DNA from: HXMU1428-3 sp965215715
GTDB lineage: Bacteria; Pseudomonadota; Alphaproteobacteria; Rhizobiales; HXMU1428-3
DNA length: 64,000 bases
Assembly: GCA_965215715.1 (NCBI GenBank)
Contig: OZ244129.1
Coordinates: forward strand, 2,852,001-2,916,000
Direction: 5' to 3'
A program made the position numbers and the translations under genes. Under the pieces are notes generated by a model. That model saw nothing but the letters and a program-made list of their open reading frames with translations, was not told the DNA's origin and searched no databases. Of this stretch, positions 17,270-26,431 are shown piece by piece; the first letter of the stretch is position 1; each line of letters opens with the position of its first letter.

Positions 17270-17887
17270 TCAAGCAGACTGTTTTGGAAAACTAGGGCGT
17301 GACATGATCCTTCCTGCCCACTTTTTAAAGTGGTTTAGCTCATCAGGGATATCTACCTTCACAAATTGAGCTACCATTAGCGCAGCAGCGCCCGTAATGT
17401 CAGCAACACTAAATGTTTCACCTGCAATAAAAGTGCGCCCGTCAGACAGACTATTATCAAGCCAGCTTAACTCTTTTAAGAAAGTCCGTCTTTGCGTTTC
17501 AGCATAGTCAGGTATTTGTTCGACCTTATCCTTAAAAAACTCAATTTCGTGCAGTCCTACATCTCCGATCGCCCTGAACAAGCGAAGTTCGATCCGTCGG
17601 TTCCACATCTCGATCCGGGCTCTGTCCAATATATTTGCCCCAAATAGTGGCTGGTCAGGATGTAACTCTTCAAGATATCTGCAAATGGCGAGGCTTTCTG
17701 TAATTACCTCACCGCTGTCAAGTTGAAGAGCAGGGATTTCGCCAAGTGGGTTGATTTCCAAGAATGCTTCAGTGCGCGTTGTCCCATCTAATGGATTTGT
17801 GATTTCTGTCGGGATCTTGATCCTTTTTTCTGCAAGAAAGACCGTTAGACGTAATCCATTTGGTGCCATTCCATTGTAAAGCTTCAT
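17270..17887 (-). CDS. Glutathione S-transferase family protein
   Basis: A 205-residue GST. The N-terminal thioredoxin-like domain (MKLYNGMAPNGLRLTVFLAE) carries the glutathione-site motifs EINPLGEIPAL and ITESLAICRYL. The all-helical C-terminal domain has FIAGETFSVADITG, the N-capping box of the family. It is divergent from a TetR regulator with a palindromic operator between them, a common arrangement for inducible detoxification. The substrate is unknown. Confidence 0.92.
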   Translation of the reverse strand: MKLYNGMAPNGLRLTVFLAEKRIKIPTEITNPLDGTTRTEAFLEINPLGEIPALQLDSGEVITESLAICRYLEELHPDQPLFGANILDRARIEMWNRRIELRLFRAIGDVGLHEIEFFKDKVEQIPDYAETQRRTFLKELSWLDNSLSDGRTFIAGETFSVADITGAAALMVAQFVKVDIPDELNHFKKWAGRIMSRPSFPKQSA

Positions 17888-17952
17888 TTTTTCCTCTTAG
17901 CTGTTGTTCATACGGTTATTCATCTGAAAAGAGCAGCTTAAAAAAAACATTG

Positions 17953-17970
17953 ATATGTTCAACAACATAT
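17953..17970. promoter_or_regulatory. Palindromic TetR-type operator between GST and TetR genes
   Basis: ATATGTT-CAAC-AACATAT is a perfect 7+7 palindrome in the divergent intergenic region. A TATAAT sequence (17970-17975) overlaps its right edge and could be the -10 of the TetR gene. The site is well placed for the adjacent regulator to control both directions. Confidence 0.6.
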
Positions 17971-18013
17971 ATAATTTTCTTTTACGGTGATCGTTTTAAA
18001 AAGGAGGAATGGG

Positions 18014-18616
18014 ATGCCACTAAGCAAAGAACACAAAGCACAAAGCCGAAAGAAGATTGTTGAGTGTGCTAGAATTCTGTTCAATTTGAAAGGTTTACAC
18101 CAGGTCTCAATTGATGAAATTATGGAAAAAGCGGGTATGACCCGTGGGGGCTTTTACAATCACTTTAAGAATAAAGATGAGCTCTATGCTGAGGCTGTTA
18201 TTGGTTTTCTCACCGGTCGAGGTAAAAAGTGGCGGGATGAAGCAGGCGTTGACCCTTCAAGTGAAGACGACATTAAGTCTGTGCTGGCTATGTTGAAAAG
18301 TTATCTTTCAGATGAGCATCTTGGCGATCTTGAGGGGCAATGCCCGATGATTGCCCTTCCCTCTGACGCAGCCCGCGCTGGGCCGAAGGTTCGCGAAGCT
18401 TATGAACAACTATTGAAAGCCATGGTGTCTTTGTTTGAGCGCAACTGTTTGGAAAGCACCGATAGACGACAAACAGCACTTGTATTGTCGTCACTGTGTG
18501 TTGGTGGAATGGTTCTATCTCGAACCGTAGAGAATGAAGAGTTCTCGGATGAACTGAGGCATGCAGCTTACCAGGCAGCTTATTCCGCGATTACGAAGAA
18601 TGGCGCACTCGTCTAG
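18014..18616 (+). CDS. TetR/AcrR family regulator
   Basis: A 200-residue regulator. The HTH lies in residues about 25-55: VSIDEIMEKAGMTRGGFYNHFKNK, shown here in two parts as VSIDEIMEKAGM and TRGGFYNHFKNKDELY. The C-terminal ligand domain is all-helical and has a Cys in GQCPMI. The ATG at 18014 is chosen because AAGGAGG lies 6 bases upstream; an in-frame GTG further up would place this ribosome site inside the gene. Divergent from the GST gene, which it probably represses. Confidence 0.9.
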   Translation: MPLSKEHKAQSRKKIVECARILFNLKGLHQVSIDEIMEKAGMTRGGFYNHFKNKDELYAEAVIGFLTGRGKKWRDEAGVDPSSEDDIKSVLAMLKSYLSDEHLGDLEGQCPMIALPSDAARAGPKVREAYEQLLKAMVSLFERNCLESTDRRQTALVLSSLCVGGMVLSRTVENEEFSDELRHAAYQAAYSAITKNGALV

Positions 18617-18647
18617 AATGTTTGATCTAAAAAGGGACGATGCCTTC

Positions 18648-19682
18648 TTATCCTATAAATCCCACAATCTCTTTCGTCTTGGCCATGATGGGGGCCGCAA
18701 TTTTTTGGGCGCGCTGGGCGCCATCTTTTAATATAGCATCAAGCTCATCTGGTGCGTCCATTAGGCGGCGCATCTCATCACCTATGGGGCTGACTTTTTC
18801 AACGGCTAGTTCGGCCAAAGCTGGTTTGAAGGCAGAGAACTGTGCGCCGCCAAATTCTGTTAGAACGTCTTGTTTGCTGACCCCCTTTAAAGCCGCGTAA
18901 ATGCCAACCAAGTTGGCCGCTTCTGGGCGGTCTTGCAGGCCGTCTTCTTGGGAAGGCAAGGCGTCAGGGTCGGTTTTGGCTTTGCGGATTTTTTTGGCGA
19001 TGGTGTCGGCATCATCTGTCATGGTGATACGCGACATATCTGATGGATCAGATTTGCTCATTTTGTTTTGCCCGTTACGAAGAGACATCACACGGGTGGC
19101 CGGGCCTTGGATGAGCGGTTCCGGTTGAGGAAAAAACAAGCCGTCTTCATAGCCAGAGGCAATGATCGCGTCTTTGAAATCGACGTTGAATTTTTGCGCG
19201 ATGTCGCGAGAGAGTTCTAAGTGTTGTTTTTGATCTTCGCCCACAGGGACATGGGTGGCGTGATAGAGCAAAATATCTGCGGCCATTAAGTTGGGGTAGG
19301 TGAACAGGCCAACAGAGGCGTTTTCTTTGTGCTTGCCTGCTTTTTCTTTAAACTGGGTCATCCGGTTGAGCCAGCCCATTCTGGCCACGCAATTAAACAC
19401 CCAGGCCAGTTCTGCATGGCCAGAGACTTGCGATTGGTTGAAGATGATGTGTTTTTTCGGGTCTATGCCAGAGGCGATAAAGGCAGCGGTGACTTCGCGG
19501 ATGTTGTGTGCCAGCTCTTTTGGATCTTGCCACACGGTGATGGCGTGCAGGTCCACTACGCAGTAAAGGCACTGATGGCTTTCTTGCAGGGCGACAAATT
19601 TTGTGATGGCGCCTAAGTAATTGCCCAGATGTAAATTGCCTGTTGGCTGAACGCCGGAAAAGACCCGCTCTTGATGTGTCAT
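18648..19682 (-). CDS. trpS: Tryptophanyl-tRNA synthetase
   Basis: A 344-residue class I aminoacyl-tRNA synthetase that charges tRNA-Trp. The HIGH-like motif is in PTGNLHLGNYLGA near residue 14, and KMSKSDPSDMSRI holds the KMSKS loop. Length is typical. It is encoded downstream of murJ on the same strand, an order common in Rhizobiales, with palindromic element C between them. Confidence 0.97.
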   Translation of the reverse strand: MTHQERVFSGVQPTGNLHLGNYLGAITKFVALQESHQCLYCVVDLHAITVWQDPKELAHNIREVTAAFIASGIDPKKHIIFNQSQVSGHAELAWVFNCVARMGWLNRMTQFKEKAGKHKENASVGLFTYPNLMAADILLYHATHVPVGEDQKQHLELSRDIAQKFNVDFKDAIIASGYEDGLFFPQPEPLIQGPATRVMSLRNGQNKMSKSDPSDMSRITMTDDADTIAKKIRKAKTDPDALPSQEDGLQDRPEAANLVGIYAALKGVSKQDVLTEFGGAQFSAFKPALAELAVEKVSPIGDEMRRLMDAPDELDAILKDGAQRAQKIAAPIMAKTKEIVGFIG

Positions 19683-19695
19683 GGTGCCCTCTTGC

Positions 19696-19818
19696 CCCCT
19701 TAATTTTTATGATAAGACTTTCGCATTTTTAAAGCCTATGTCAAGGGTTGTACAAGCCCTATCGGGCCCTTGACATAGGCTTTAAAAATGCAAAAATCTC
19801 ACCATGAAGATTAAGGGG
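19696..19818. repeat. Palindromic element C (123 bp) between murJ and trpS
   Basis: Arms of 52 bases begin CCCCTTAAT and end with TATGTCAAGGG on the inner side, with six mismatched positions. The right end is 4 bp from the murJ stop. Four of the mismatches are the same as in element D and become G-U pairs in a minus-strand transcript. Confidence 0.92.
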
Positions 19819-19822
19819 AGAT

Positions 19823-21394
19823 CTAGTGGTTAGGTTCGTTTTTTTTCAGACTTGTCTTTAAATCTTTAAGGCGTGCTGCGCCTGTTAGTTGAGCTGATAG
19901 CGCATAGGTGAGTATTCCGCAAGCCACTAATGCTAAAAGCATTGTTAGGCGTATCAGCAATCCGTTTTCTAATTTGAGATAGGGGCTTATATAAGGGGAC
20001 AGAGTATATAGAGCCAAGCCCATAATGAGGCTTGAGAGGAGTATGCGGGGCAGTTTTGATAGGAGCTGATGGTCTGGCTCAAACAGGCCGCGTTTATGTA
20101 AGGTAACCCCTAACAGAATGGCGTTTGCCCATCCGGCGATGGTCGTGGCAATGGCGATGCCGACATGACCGAAAAAGGGAAAAAGCCCTAAGCTAACACC
20201 TACATTGATGACCATTGAAATACCGGCATAGATCATCGGGGTTTTGGTGTCTTCATTGGCAAAAAAGCCAGGGGAGAAAACTTTGATCAAAACAAAGCTT
20301 GGGAGGCCTATGGCGAAGGCTGCCAGGGCTGTGGCTGTGGCTTGTGAGGCCTGGGCATCAAAAGCGCCGCGCTCAAACAAGACTTGGATTAAAGGCAGCG
20401 GGATGACGAATAGGGCGACCGCTGCAGGCAAGGTCAACAGGGCAGAAAATTCTAAGGAGCGGTTTTGGGTTTGCATGACCGCTTGGGTGTTGCCTGCTCT
20501 TAATTGTTTGGACAATTCTGGAAGCAGAACCACGCCGATGGCAATGCCGACAATGCCTAAGGGGAGTTGGTAGAGCCGGTCTGCGTAATAAAGATAAGAG
20601 ACGGCGCTTGCCTGCAGAGAGGCAATAATGGTGCCGATCATAATGTTGATTTGGGTGATGCCGCCTGCAATGATACCAGGCACGCTGAGTTTTAAGAATT
20701 TTTTGGCGTCAGGTGTGAGTTTGGGGCGGCTTGGTTTTAGGCTATAGCCGTTTTTGGCGATGCAATATGCCAATAAAAACAACTGCGCAAAACCGGCAAT
20801 GGCAACGCCCCAGCTTAACAAGATACCCGCTTTGTGAGATTGGTCCCATCCAAAGAGGGCTGCAAAGCTCATAACGGCGATTAGGATGATGTTGAGTAAG
20901 ATAGGAACAGCGGCGGCGGCGGCAAATTTACCCAATGCATTCAGCATGCCTGACAAGAGGGCGACCAATGACATGCAGGCCAGATAGGGAAAGGTAATGC
21001 GTGTTAGCAAAATGGTGAGGTTGAGCTTTTCTGGATTTTCGTCAAAGCCAGGGGCGATGATGTAGATTAGCCAGGGCATTAAAATTTCTGCCAGCGCTGT
21101 GGTGACAAGAAGGGCGATGATCAGCAGGCCTGCGATGTTGCGGGCAAAGGTTTGGGCCTCTTGTTGGCCCTCTCCTTCTAGCTTTTTGGCAAACAGGGGA
21201 ACAAAGGCAGCGTTAAAGGCCCCTTCACCAAATAAACGCCGGAATAAGTTTGGGAAACGGAAGGCGACAAAAAAGGCGTCTGCCACCAAACCAGTGCCAA
21301 GCACAAAAGCAATGAGAATATCGCGAAAAAAGCCCAATAAACGGCTGATCATTGTCATGCTGCCAACAGTGGCAAAGGCACGGTATAGCGCCAT
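19823..21394 (-). CDS. murJ: Lipid II flippase MurJ (MviN)
   Basis: A 523-residue polytopic membrane protein of the MOP superfamily with about 14 hydrophobic segments, which moves lipid-linked peptidoglycan precursor across the inner membrane. The N-terminus ATVGSMTMISRLLGFFRDI and the FPNLFRRLFGEGAFNAAFVP segment are diagnostic. Neighbours are trpS downstream and oxyR upstream, all on the minus strand. Confidence 0.96.
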   Translation of the reverse strand: MALYRAFATVGSMTMISRLLGFFRDILIAFVLGTGLVADAFFVAFRFPNLFRRLFGEGAFNAAFVPLFAKKLEGEGQQEAQTFARNIAGLLIIALLVTTALAEILMPWLIYIIAPGFDENPEKLNLTILLTRITFPYLACMSLVALLSGMLNALGKFAAAAAVPILLNIILIAVMSFAALFGWDQSHKAGILLSWGVAIAGFAQLFLLAYCIAKNGYSLKPSRPKLTPDAKKFLKLSVPGIIAGGITQINIMIGTIIASLQASAVSYLYYADRLYQLPLGIVGIAIGVVLLPELSKQLRAGNTQAVMQTQNRSLEFSALLTLPAAVALFVIPLPLIQVLFERGAFDAQASQATATALAAFAIGLPSFVLIKVFSPGFFANEDTKTPMIYAGISMVINVGVSLGLFPFFGHVGIAIATTIAGWANAILLGVTLHKRGLFEPDHQLLSKLPRILLSSLIMGLALYTLSPYISPYLKLENGLLIRLTMLLALVACGILTYALSAQLTGAARLKDLKTSLKKNEPNH

Positions 21395-21510
21395 GGAACG
21401 GTCCCTCTTTTTCTAAGCCCGCGTTTGGAGGGTAACCTAAATCACATGGTGGTTTTGGGAAAGGTTTTTTTCTTTTTAGCCAGTTTTGTCTCTTGAACTG
21501 CTAAACAGAG

Positions 21511-22407
21511 TTAAATTTTGTTGCCGATTTCTTCAAGGGCCTTGCTGATGGCTTTGAAGTCTTTATCGCGCGGTGAAGATTTGCGCCAGACAAGGCCGAT
21601 GGTGCGAGTGGGTTCCGGATCGGAAAAAGGCAACAGGCGGACATTGCTTTCATTGGGGATCTCAACTTTGGCCGCCATTTTGGGTACAAGGGTTATGCCT
21701 TGGCCATTAGAGACAAGTTCCATCAATGTTTTTAAACTGGTTGCGCCAAATTGAGAGAAATTTTCCTGGCTTACTTTTTCACATAGCGAAACGGCTTGAT
21801 CTCGAAGACAATGCCCCTCTTCTAGCAATAAGAGGTTGCCTTGATCTAATAGGGTTTGAACATCATCTGTTTGGGGAGATGTGTCTGCATTTATGGCCAA
21901 GAAAAAAGGGTCTTCAAACAGGGCCTGGGTTTCCAAATCATGATGGTTGATGGGCAGGGCTACTAAGATTGCATCCAATTGCCCTTGCAAAATCTCGTCT
22001 TTTAAACGCGAGGTGGTTGTTTCGCGTAATTTTAGATCAAGGTCTGGATATTTGTCGGCTAATATGGGCAGTAATTTGGGCAATATGTAAGGTGCTATTG
22101 TCGGGATGATGCCAAGGCGGAAAATGCCTGAAAGCAGGCCAGCGCGGGTTTTTGCGTAACTGCCAATGTCTTGAATGTCTGTGATGATTTTTTCAGCGCG
22201 GCGCGCGATTTCTTCCCCATCGGGGGTTAAAGAAATTTTGGATTTTCCTCTGATAACCAGTGAGAGACCCAGTATTTCTTCTAAATCTTTGATTTGCATG
22301 CTCAAAGCTGGTTGCGTGACAGCGCAATGATCAGCTGCCTTGCCAAAATGTTTGAGTCGAGACAAGGCATAATAGTAGCGAAGTTGTTTTACTGATATTC
22401 CGTGCAT
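21511..22407 (-). CDS. oxyR: Hydrogen-peroxide-sensing LysR regulator OxyR
   Basis: A 298-residue LysR-type regulator. The N-terminal HTH is at residues about 18-45 (FGKAADHCAVTQPALSMQIK). The redox centre is present: LEEGHCLRDQAVSLC has two cysteines nine residues apart, as in OxyR proteins where they form the disulphide on peroxide exposure, followed by GATSLKTLMELVSNGQGIT. No catalase or peroxidase gene is next to it in this window, so its targets are elsewhere. Confidence 0.93.
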   Translation of the reverse strand: MHGISVKQLRYYYALSRLKHFGKAADHCAVTQPALSMQIKDLEEILGLSLVIRGKSKISLTPDGEEIARRAEKIITDIQDIGSYAKTRAGLLSGIFRLGIIPTIAPYILPKLLPILADKYPDLDLKLRETTTSRLKDEILQGQLDAILVALPINHHDLETQALFEDPFFLAINADTSPQTDDVQTLLDQGNLLLLEEGHCLRDQAVSLCEKVSQENFSQFGATSLKTLMELVSNGQGITLVPKMAAKVEIPNESNVRLLPFSDPEPTRTIGLVWRKSSPRDKDFKAISKALEEIGNKI

Positions 22408-22579
22408 AAATCTTTCTTATCATAAAAGCTGTAGAAATCAACTATAACTTATGGTTTGATTTGGTGATGTTATGATTAAAAAGAATTATGGACTTGTTTT
22501 CTAAGGTTGGTTTTTCAAACCTTTACATGTTTTATAATCAAGAATTTTTAGACGCTAAATGATCGCTTAGAAATGAATT

Positions 22580-23335
22580 TTACACAGTCCGTTCAAAGGC
22601 TTTTACGGGGGCGCTTTTTTCATCAGAAGCGATGGCATGGGGTTGTGTTTCCAGCAATTTTCTCACGTGGTTTGCTAGGCTGTTGGCAACTGATTCATTT
22701 ATTGGTTTGATGTCAATGTCTCTGCTTGAGTTTGAAATTGCCTTGATAATTTCGTCAGTGATTATGTTGTGTATTTTAAAATCTGTAGGGTTGTTGCCTA
22801 AATAGATATCGGGCTCTTGTTTGATATCTTTAACAGTGTGAGGTTCAATATTGTGTTTTTTGATCTCTACAGAAGGTGTTGTTTTTTCAATATCTTTAGG
22901 CAAGAGATCAAATTCAAGTTGTTCATCTATTGTTTTAGAGATTACATTTGAAGCACTCTTTTTTACGTTATCCTTGGCCCCAATCTTATTATTTTGGTTT
23001 TCTTGATCGCGTGGTAATATGGGGGCAGCATCTTTTTTAGATTTGTCGGGGTTAACTGTGTTTGTGTCTTTTTCCTCAAGGCTGTTTGGATCTGTTTCTA
23101 AAAACTCCAAAACCTTTTGAAAATTACCCAGTGTTTGGGCCAATGCTTTTGAACTTGGGGTGAAGTTCTTTTCGATCCTAAAGCGAGATTGGGACCCGGT
23201 TTCTTCTTCGAGTTTCTTGCTTTGACGGCGCCCTTCGATTTTTTCGTAGGCACTGACAGAGTCCTTTGTTTTGGGAAAAACCGGTTGAAGGGTTTTGCCT
23301 GCACTTTGAACTTTTTGTGTTGCCTGTTCGATCAT
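22580..23335 (-). CDS. Hypothetical low-complexity hydrophilic protein
   Basis: A 251-residue protein rich in Lys, Asp, Glu, Asn and Ser with no signal or membrane segment; most of it looks disordered. The only likely folded parts are short helices near the N-terminus (ALAQTLGNFQKVLEFLE) and the C-terminus (VANSLANHVRKLLETQ). I do not recognise a family. The last helix resembles small regulator-binding or pole-targeting segments, but that is a guess. Base use is AT-rich and the ribosome site is weak, so the gene call itself is moderate. Confidence 0.55.
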   Translation of the reverse strand: MIEQATQKVQSAGKTLQPVFPKTKDSVSAYEKIEGRRQSKKLEEETGSQSRFRIEKNFTPSSKALAQTLGNFQKVLEFLETDPNSLEEKDTNTVNPDKSKKDAAPILPRDQENQNNKIGAKDNVKKSASNVISKTIDEQLEFDLLPKDIEKTTPSVEIKKHNIEPHTVKDIKQEPDIYLGNNPTDFKIHNIITDEIIKAISNSSRDIDIKPINESVANSLANHVRKLLETQPHAIASDEKSAPVKAFERTV

Positions 23336-23617
23336 TTTTCTAACACATACTTCGTTAGGTTTACGGAAATCTATAGTCAGACAATAACAGAAATAAAATA
23401 ATAAATGCTCAATGCTTACTTCAAATGTTTATTTAAACTATAGATTTATTTAATCTATTTTTTATTACAACTTAAGTAAAATTTTATGTTTAGTTGAAAA
23501 TAATTTTATTAAAAAATGGATGTTTGTGTTTGTACTTATTTTAAGTATTGATGATTTTTTTGCCCGCTGTAGAGTGAGTGCGGATGTTAAGCATGATATT
23601 TTATTTATTTTAATGGC

Positions 23618-24298
23618 ATGAGTGTTAGTGAGAAAATTGCTTTGTTTTCTGATCTCTCAGAAAAACAGCGGGCATTGCTAGATCAGAAACTTGTAACAAG
23701 AATGTTTCATCAAGATGAATTGATCTTGGATTTTGAGGATCAATCCAAAGATGTCTTGTTTATTCTTTCTGGAGCTGTGCGGGTTTTGTATCGCTCTGTG
23801 CTTGGGCGGGAAGTTATTTTGGCCGATTTAGAACAAGGTGATTTTTTTGGGGAGCTGTCTGCCATTGATGGGCAGGGGCGCTCTGCCAATGTTACCGCTT
23901 TGCAAAAGTGTGAAATTGCTATTGTTCCGCAAGCTTTGTTTACCCGGTTGGCGATAAGCGAACCTTCTATTGCAGATGTGATTTTAAAAACATTGGTGAG
24001 CCGGATCCGGGCTTTGGATTTGCGGTTTTCAGAAATGAGTGTGTTGAAAACCAATGAGCGGCTTTATTCTGAATTGTTACGTTTATCAAGGCCCCGACAG
24101 GGCCGCGCTGGGCAACGTATTATTTCTCCTCCCCCCTTTCATCATCATTTAGCTGGCAGAATTGGCTGTCGGCGGGAAGTTGTGAGCCGGGAACTTTCTC
24201 GGTTGATGAAGACAGGGATTGTCGAAAAGGCTCGTGGTGGGTTGGTTATTTTAGATGTTGCAGAATTAGAGCAACGCATTGCGCAAGCATTGAATTGA
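23618..24298 (+). CDS. CRP/FNR family cyclic-nucleotide-responsive regulator
   Basis: A 226-residue regulator. The cyclic-nucleotide domain has the phosphate-binding cassette GDFFGELSAIDGQGRSANV, with the Glu and the RS pair that contact cAMP in CRP. The C-terminal winged helix has HHLAGRIGCRREVVSRELSR as its HTH. There are no FNR-type N-terminal cysteines. It is followed 7 bp later by an adenylate cyclase, so the ligand is probably cAMP made by its neighbour. A near-ideal CRP box lies at 26144-26161. Confidence 0.9.
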   Translation: MSVSEKIALFSDLSEKQRALLDQKLVTRMFHQDELILDFEDQSKDVLFILSGAVRVLYRSVLGREVILADLEQGDFFGELSAIDGQGRSANVTALQKCEIAIVPQALFTRLAISEPSIADVILKTLVSRIRALDLRFSEMSVLKTNERLYSELLRLSRPRQGRAGQRIISPPPFHHHLAGRIGCRREVVSRELSRLMKTGIVEKARGGLVILDVAELEQRIAQALN

Positions 24299-24305
24299 TA
24301 AATTT

Positions 24306-25541
24306 ATGAAACAAGTCATTGTGTTTTTAAAAGAGTGGGCTTTAAAGGTTTTAAATTTTGGGATTGTTAGCCAAGATGAGACCATAAGACGCCAACAACG
24401 ATTTACCAATATGGCGGCCTATGTCACTGCTTTTAATGCTTTGCATCACTTGGTGGTCAATGCCTTTTATAATTTTTGGCCGCTGCTTCCCGTTAATATT
24501 TATAATTTTTTGATCGCTTTGGGCGCTGTATTGTTGGTGTTTGGCCACCGGCATGGAGATTATTTGGCTGGGTTTTTGCTGGCTTTGATGATTGTGGTTG
24601 GTAATTTTTTCGTGGTGATGGCGTTTGGGTTAAATAGCGATTTGCATATTTATTATACGCTGGCGGGATGTTTTATTTTTATGGTCGGGGTGGCCAATTT
24701 AAAACTCTTTTTGCCAATGTTTTTATTTGCGTTTCTGGCCCTTATCGGTGTGTTTTTCTTTGCCAGTGAGCAAGGTTTTTTGATGGTTGAAGATCAAAGC
24801 TTTCGCCGTGATTTGGCCATGCAGGCTTATGTGAATGCAATCATCATCAATGCGCTGCTTATTTTTTATGCTCTGAGTTTGCTGGATAAAGCCGAGCGGG
24901 CTTTGGCGCATGAATATCAGCGATCAGAACGGTTGTTGACGACGATTTTACCCGTGCCGATTGCCCAGCGGTTAAAGTCAGAACCAAATAAACGCATTGC
25001 TGACCGAGTTGAAGATGCCAGCGTTTTGTTTGCAGATTTGGTTGGTTTTACACGGGCTTCACACACTGTGCCGCCAGAAGATGTGGTGGCTTATTTGGAT
25101 GATTTATTTTCCACTTTTGATGGGCTTTGTGACAATTATAGTGTCGATAAAATTAAAACCATCGGGGATGGGTATATGGCTGTGGGCGGGTTGCATGATG
25201 CAGGCGGTGCGCGGGCAATTGGGTTTTTGGCACTGGACATGATTGAGGCGATGAATGGGCGGTCTTTTTTAGGGTTAGAGTCGCTTTCTTTGCGCATTGG
25301 TATTCACCGAGGTCCGCTTACGGCTGGGGTGATTGGTGATCAGCGGATGTCTTATGATGTGTGGGGCAGCACGGTCAATTGTGCGGCGCGATTGGAAGCG
25401 CATAGCTTGCCTTCTCGTATTCATGTTAGCGAAGCGTTTATGCTGGCGGTGAGCGATACATTTCATTTTTCTAATTTTGATGTCACTGAGCTTCGCGGTG
25501 TGGGTGTGATGAGTACTGGGTATTTGTTGCGCCAAGTTTAG
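24306..25541 (+). CDS. Membrane-bound class III adenylate cyclase
   Basis: A 411-residue protein with about six membrane segments (residues about 40-205) and a C-terminal class III cyclase domain. Metal-binding aspartates are in VLFADLVGFTRAS and IKTIGDGYMAVGG; the Lys before the latter and the Asp of YDVWGSTVNCAARLE indicate ATP rather than GTP as substrate; the Asn and Arg of VNCAAR are the transition-state residues. All needed residues are present. It is co-transcribed with the upstream CRP-like gene, forming a cAMP maker-reader pair, and is followed by a terminator. Confidence 0.92.
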   Translation: MKQVIVFLKEWALKVLNFGIVSQDETIRRQQRFTNMAAYVTAFNALHHLVVNAFYNFWPLLPVNIYNFLIALGAVLLVFGHRHGDYLAGFLLALMIVVGNFFVVMAFGLNSDLHIYYTLAGCFIFMVGVANLKLFLPMFLFAFLALIGVFFFASEQGFLMVEDQSFRRDLAMQAYVNAIIINALLIFYALSLLDKAERALAHEYQRSERLLTTILPVPIAQRLKSEPNKRIADRVEDASVLFADLVGFTRASHTVPPEDVVAYLDDLFSTFDGLCDNYSVDKIKTIGDGYMAVGGLHDAGGARAIGFLALDMIEAMNGRSFLGLESLSLRIGIHRGPLTAGVIGDQRMSYDVWGSTVNCAARLEAHSLPSRIHVSEAFMLAVSDTFHFSNFDVTELRGVGVMSTGYLLRQV

Positions 25542-25698
25542 GGGCAGGCCTTTTGGAAAGCGTTTTTAATTTGTTGCAGATTTTATGAGCGACAAAATAA
25601 GGAAAAATAGCATTAATTTGATCATGAGGCTGGCCGTTCGTTGCTAAGGGTTTAAGTCTTTGGGTTTATTTCTTGAAAAATGATGGGCTCTTGAAAAA

Positions 25699-25736
25699 TG
25701 ACCGGCTTTGGAATTTTAAGCCGGCCAATTTTTTAT
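25699..25736 (+). terminator. Terminator after the adenylate cyclase gene
   Basis: GACCGGCTT pairs with AAGCCGGCC around GGAATTTT, followed by AATTTTTTATAT. It also lies just after the stop of the convergent 25754-26050 gene and may serve both. Confidence 0.75.
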
Positions 25737-25753
25737 ATAGTGCCTCTTTCATC

Positions 25754-26050
25754 CTAGTAGTCATTATAGTAGCGGCTTCCGCACCATTTACCCACTCTTA
25801 CAAACCGTTTGATTTTACGACCATGGCGGGGGCTCCAAACCCAGATGCGGCGGTATTTTGGTTTACAACGGTAATTGTAGTTATATCCATAGTGGTAAGG
25901 TTTATGAAAATGCAGGTTAAACTTTTTTTTGCCCCAGCCACCAGCTTTTGCATCTGTGATGCCCGTACTAAGTGCTGCCAAGATTATGGCCATGATTGCA
26001 AGGATTGGAAGGGCGATTTTTTTCATCAATGTATTCATAATCGTATTCAT
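25754..26050 (-). CDS. Small secreted basic/aromatic protein
   Basis: A 98-residue protein with a signal peptide (residues about 8-35, ending GITDAKAGG). The mature part is short and rich in Tyr, His, Lys, Arg and Trp (YHYGYNYNYRCKPKYRRIW) with two cysteines that could form a disulphide. No family is recognised. The opposite strand has a longer open frame, but this one has the signal peptide and a ribosome site (GGAGAT) before the ATG. The CRP box at 26144-26161 is about 95 bp upstream of its start, a good position for cAMP-dependent control. Confidence 0.65.
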   Translation of the reverse strand: MNTIMNTLMKKIALPILAIMAIILAALSTGITDAKAGGWGKKKFNLHFHKPYHYGYNYNYRCKPKYRRIWVWSPRHGRKIKRFVRVGKWCGSRYYNDY

Positions 26051-26431
26051 TTTAAATCTCCATTTGATTGGCGGTTGGTTTCAAGTTTTAAGAGGTTTGC
26101 TATCTCTTGATGTTTGTAGGATAGGCTGGGAGATTTTTTATAGATGTGATATTTATCACATGTCGAGTGCGCGCCTTTTTTCATCCCTGTTTTTAACTTT
26201 AGAGCCGTTCGTTCACACGGTTGTGAAAGAGGGCCATTTGCTGCTCTCTTTTTTGCGAGCGAAAAACATATGTTTGTGAGATTGGATCACTTTTTTGGGT
26301 GATTTTGGCTTGTCTTTTCAACCAACTTCACCGGTGCGTGAGGTGCTCTTTTCAATTGCAATTTTATCGATCATGTTATCTCCAACGCGGCCACAACGGC
26401 TGGTTTTATTAACTCTTAAAGGAGACTTGAA
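26051..26431. other. Intergenic region with CRP box and start of the tandem duplication
   Basis: About 380 bp between the divergent small secreted gene and the first 44-residue peptide gene. It holds the CRP box (26144-26161) and, from 26174, the first unit of an 821 bp-spaced tandem duplication. The rest is probably a long leader of the peptide gene; no other gene is seen. Confidence 0.6.
26144..26161. promoter_or_regulatory. CRP-type binding site
   Basis: ATGTGATATTTATCACAT has perfect 8-base arms and matches the classical TGTGA-N6-TCACA consensus exactly. It lies 95 bp upstream of the minus-strand gene at 25754-26050 and 270 bp upstream of the first peptide gene (26432), and 0.6 kb from the CRP/adenylate cyclase genes. 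It lies outside the duplicated segment, so the second peptide copy lacks it. Confidence 0.75.

Noticed and set aside
25673..26110. Plus-strand open frame of 145 codons
   Set aside because: It covers the adenylate cyclase terminator and is antisense to a minus-strand gene with a signal peptide and a good ribosome site; its product has no family-like features.
26280..26300. TGTGAGATTGGATCAC as a second CRP site in the peptide-gene leader
   Set aside because: The half-sites are one base too far apart for the CRP consensus.
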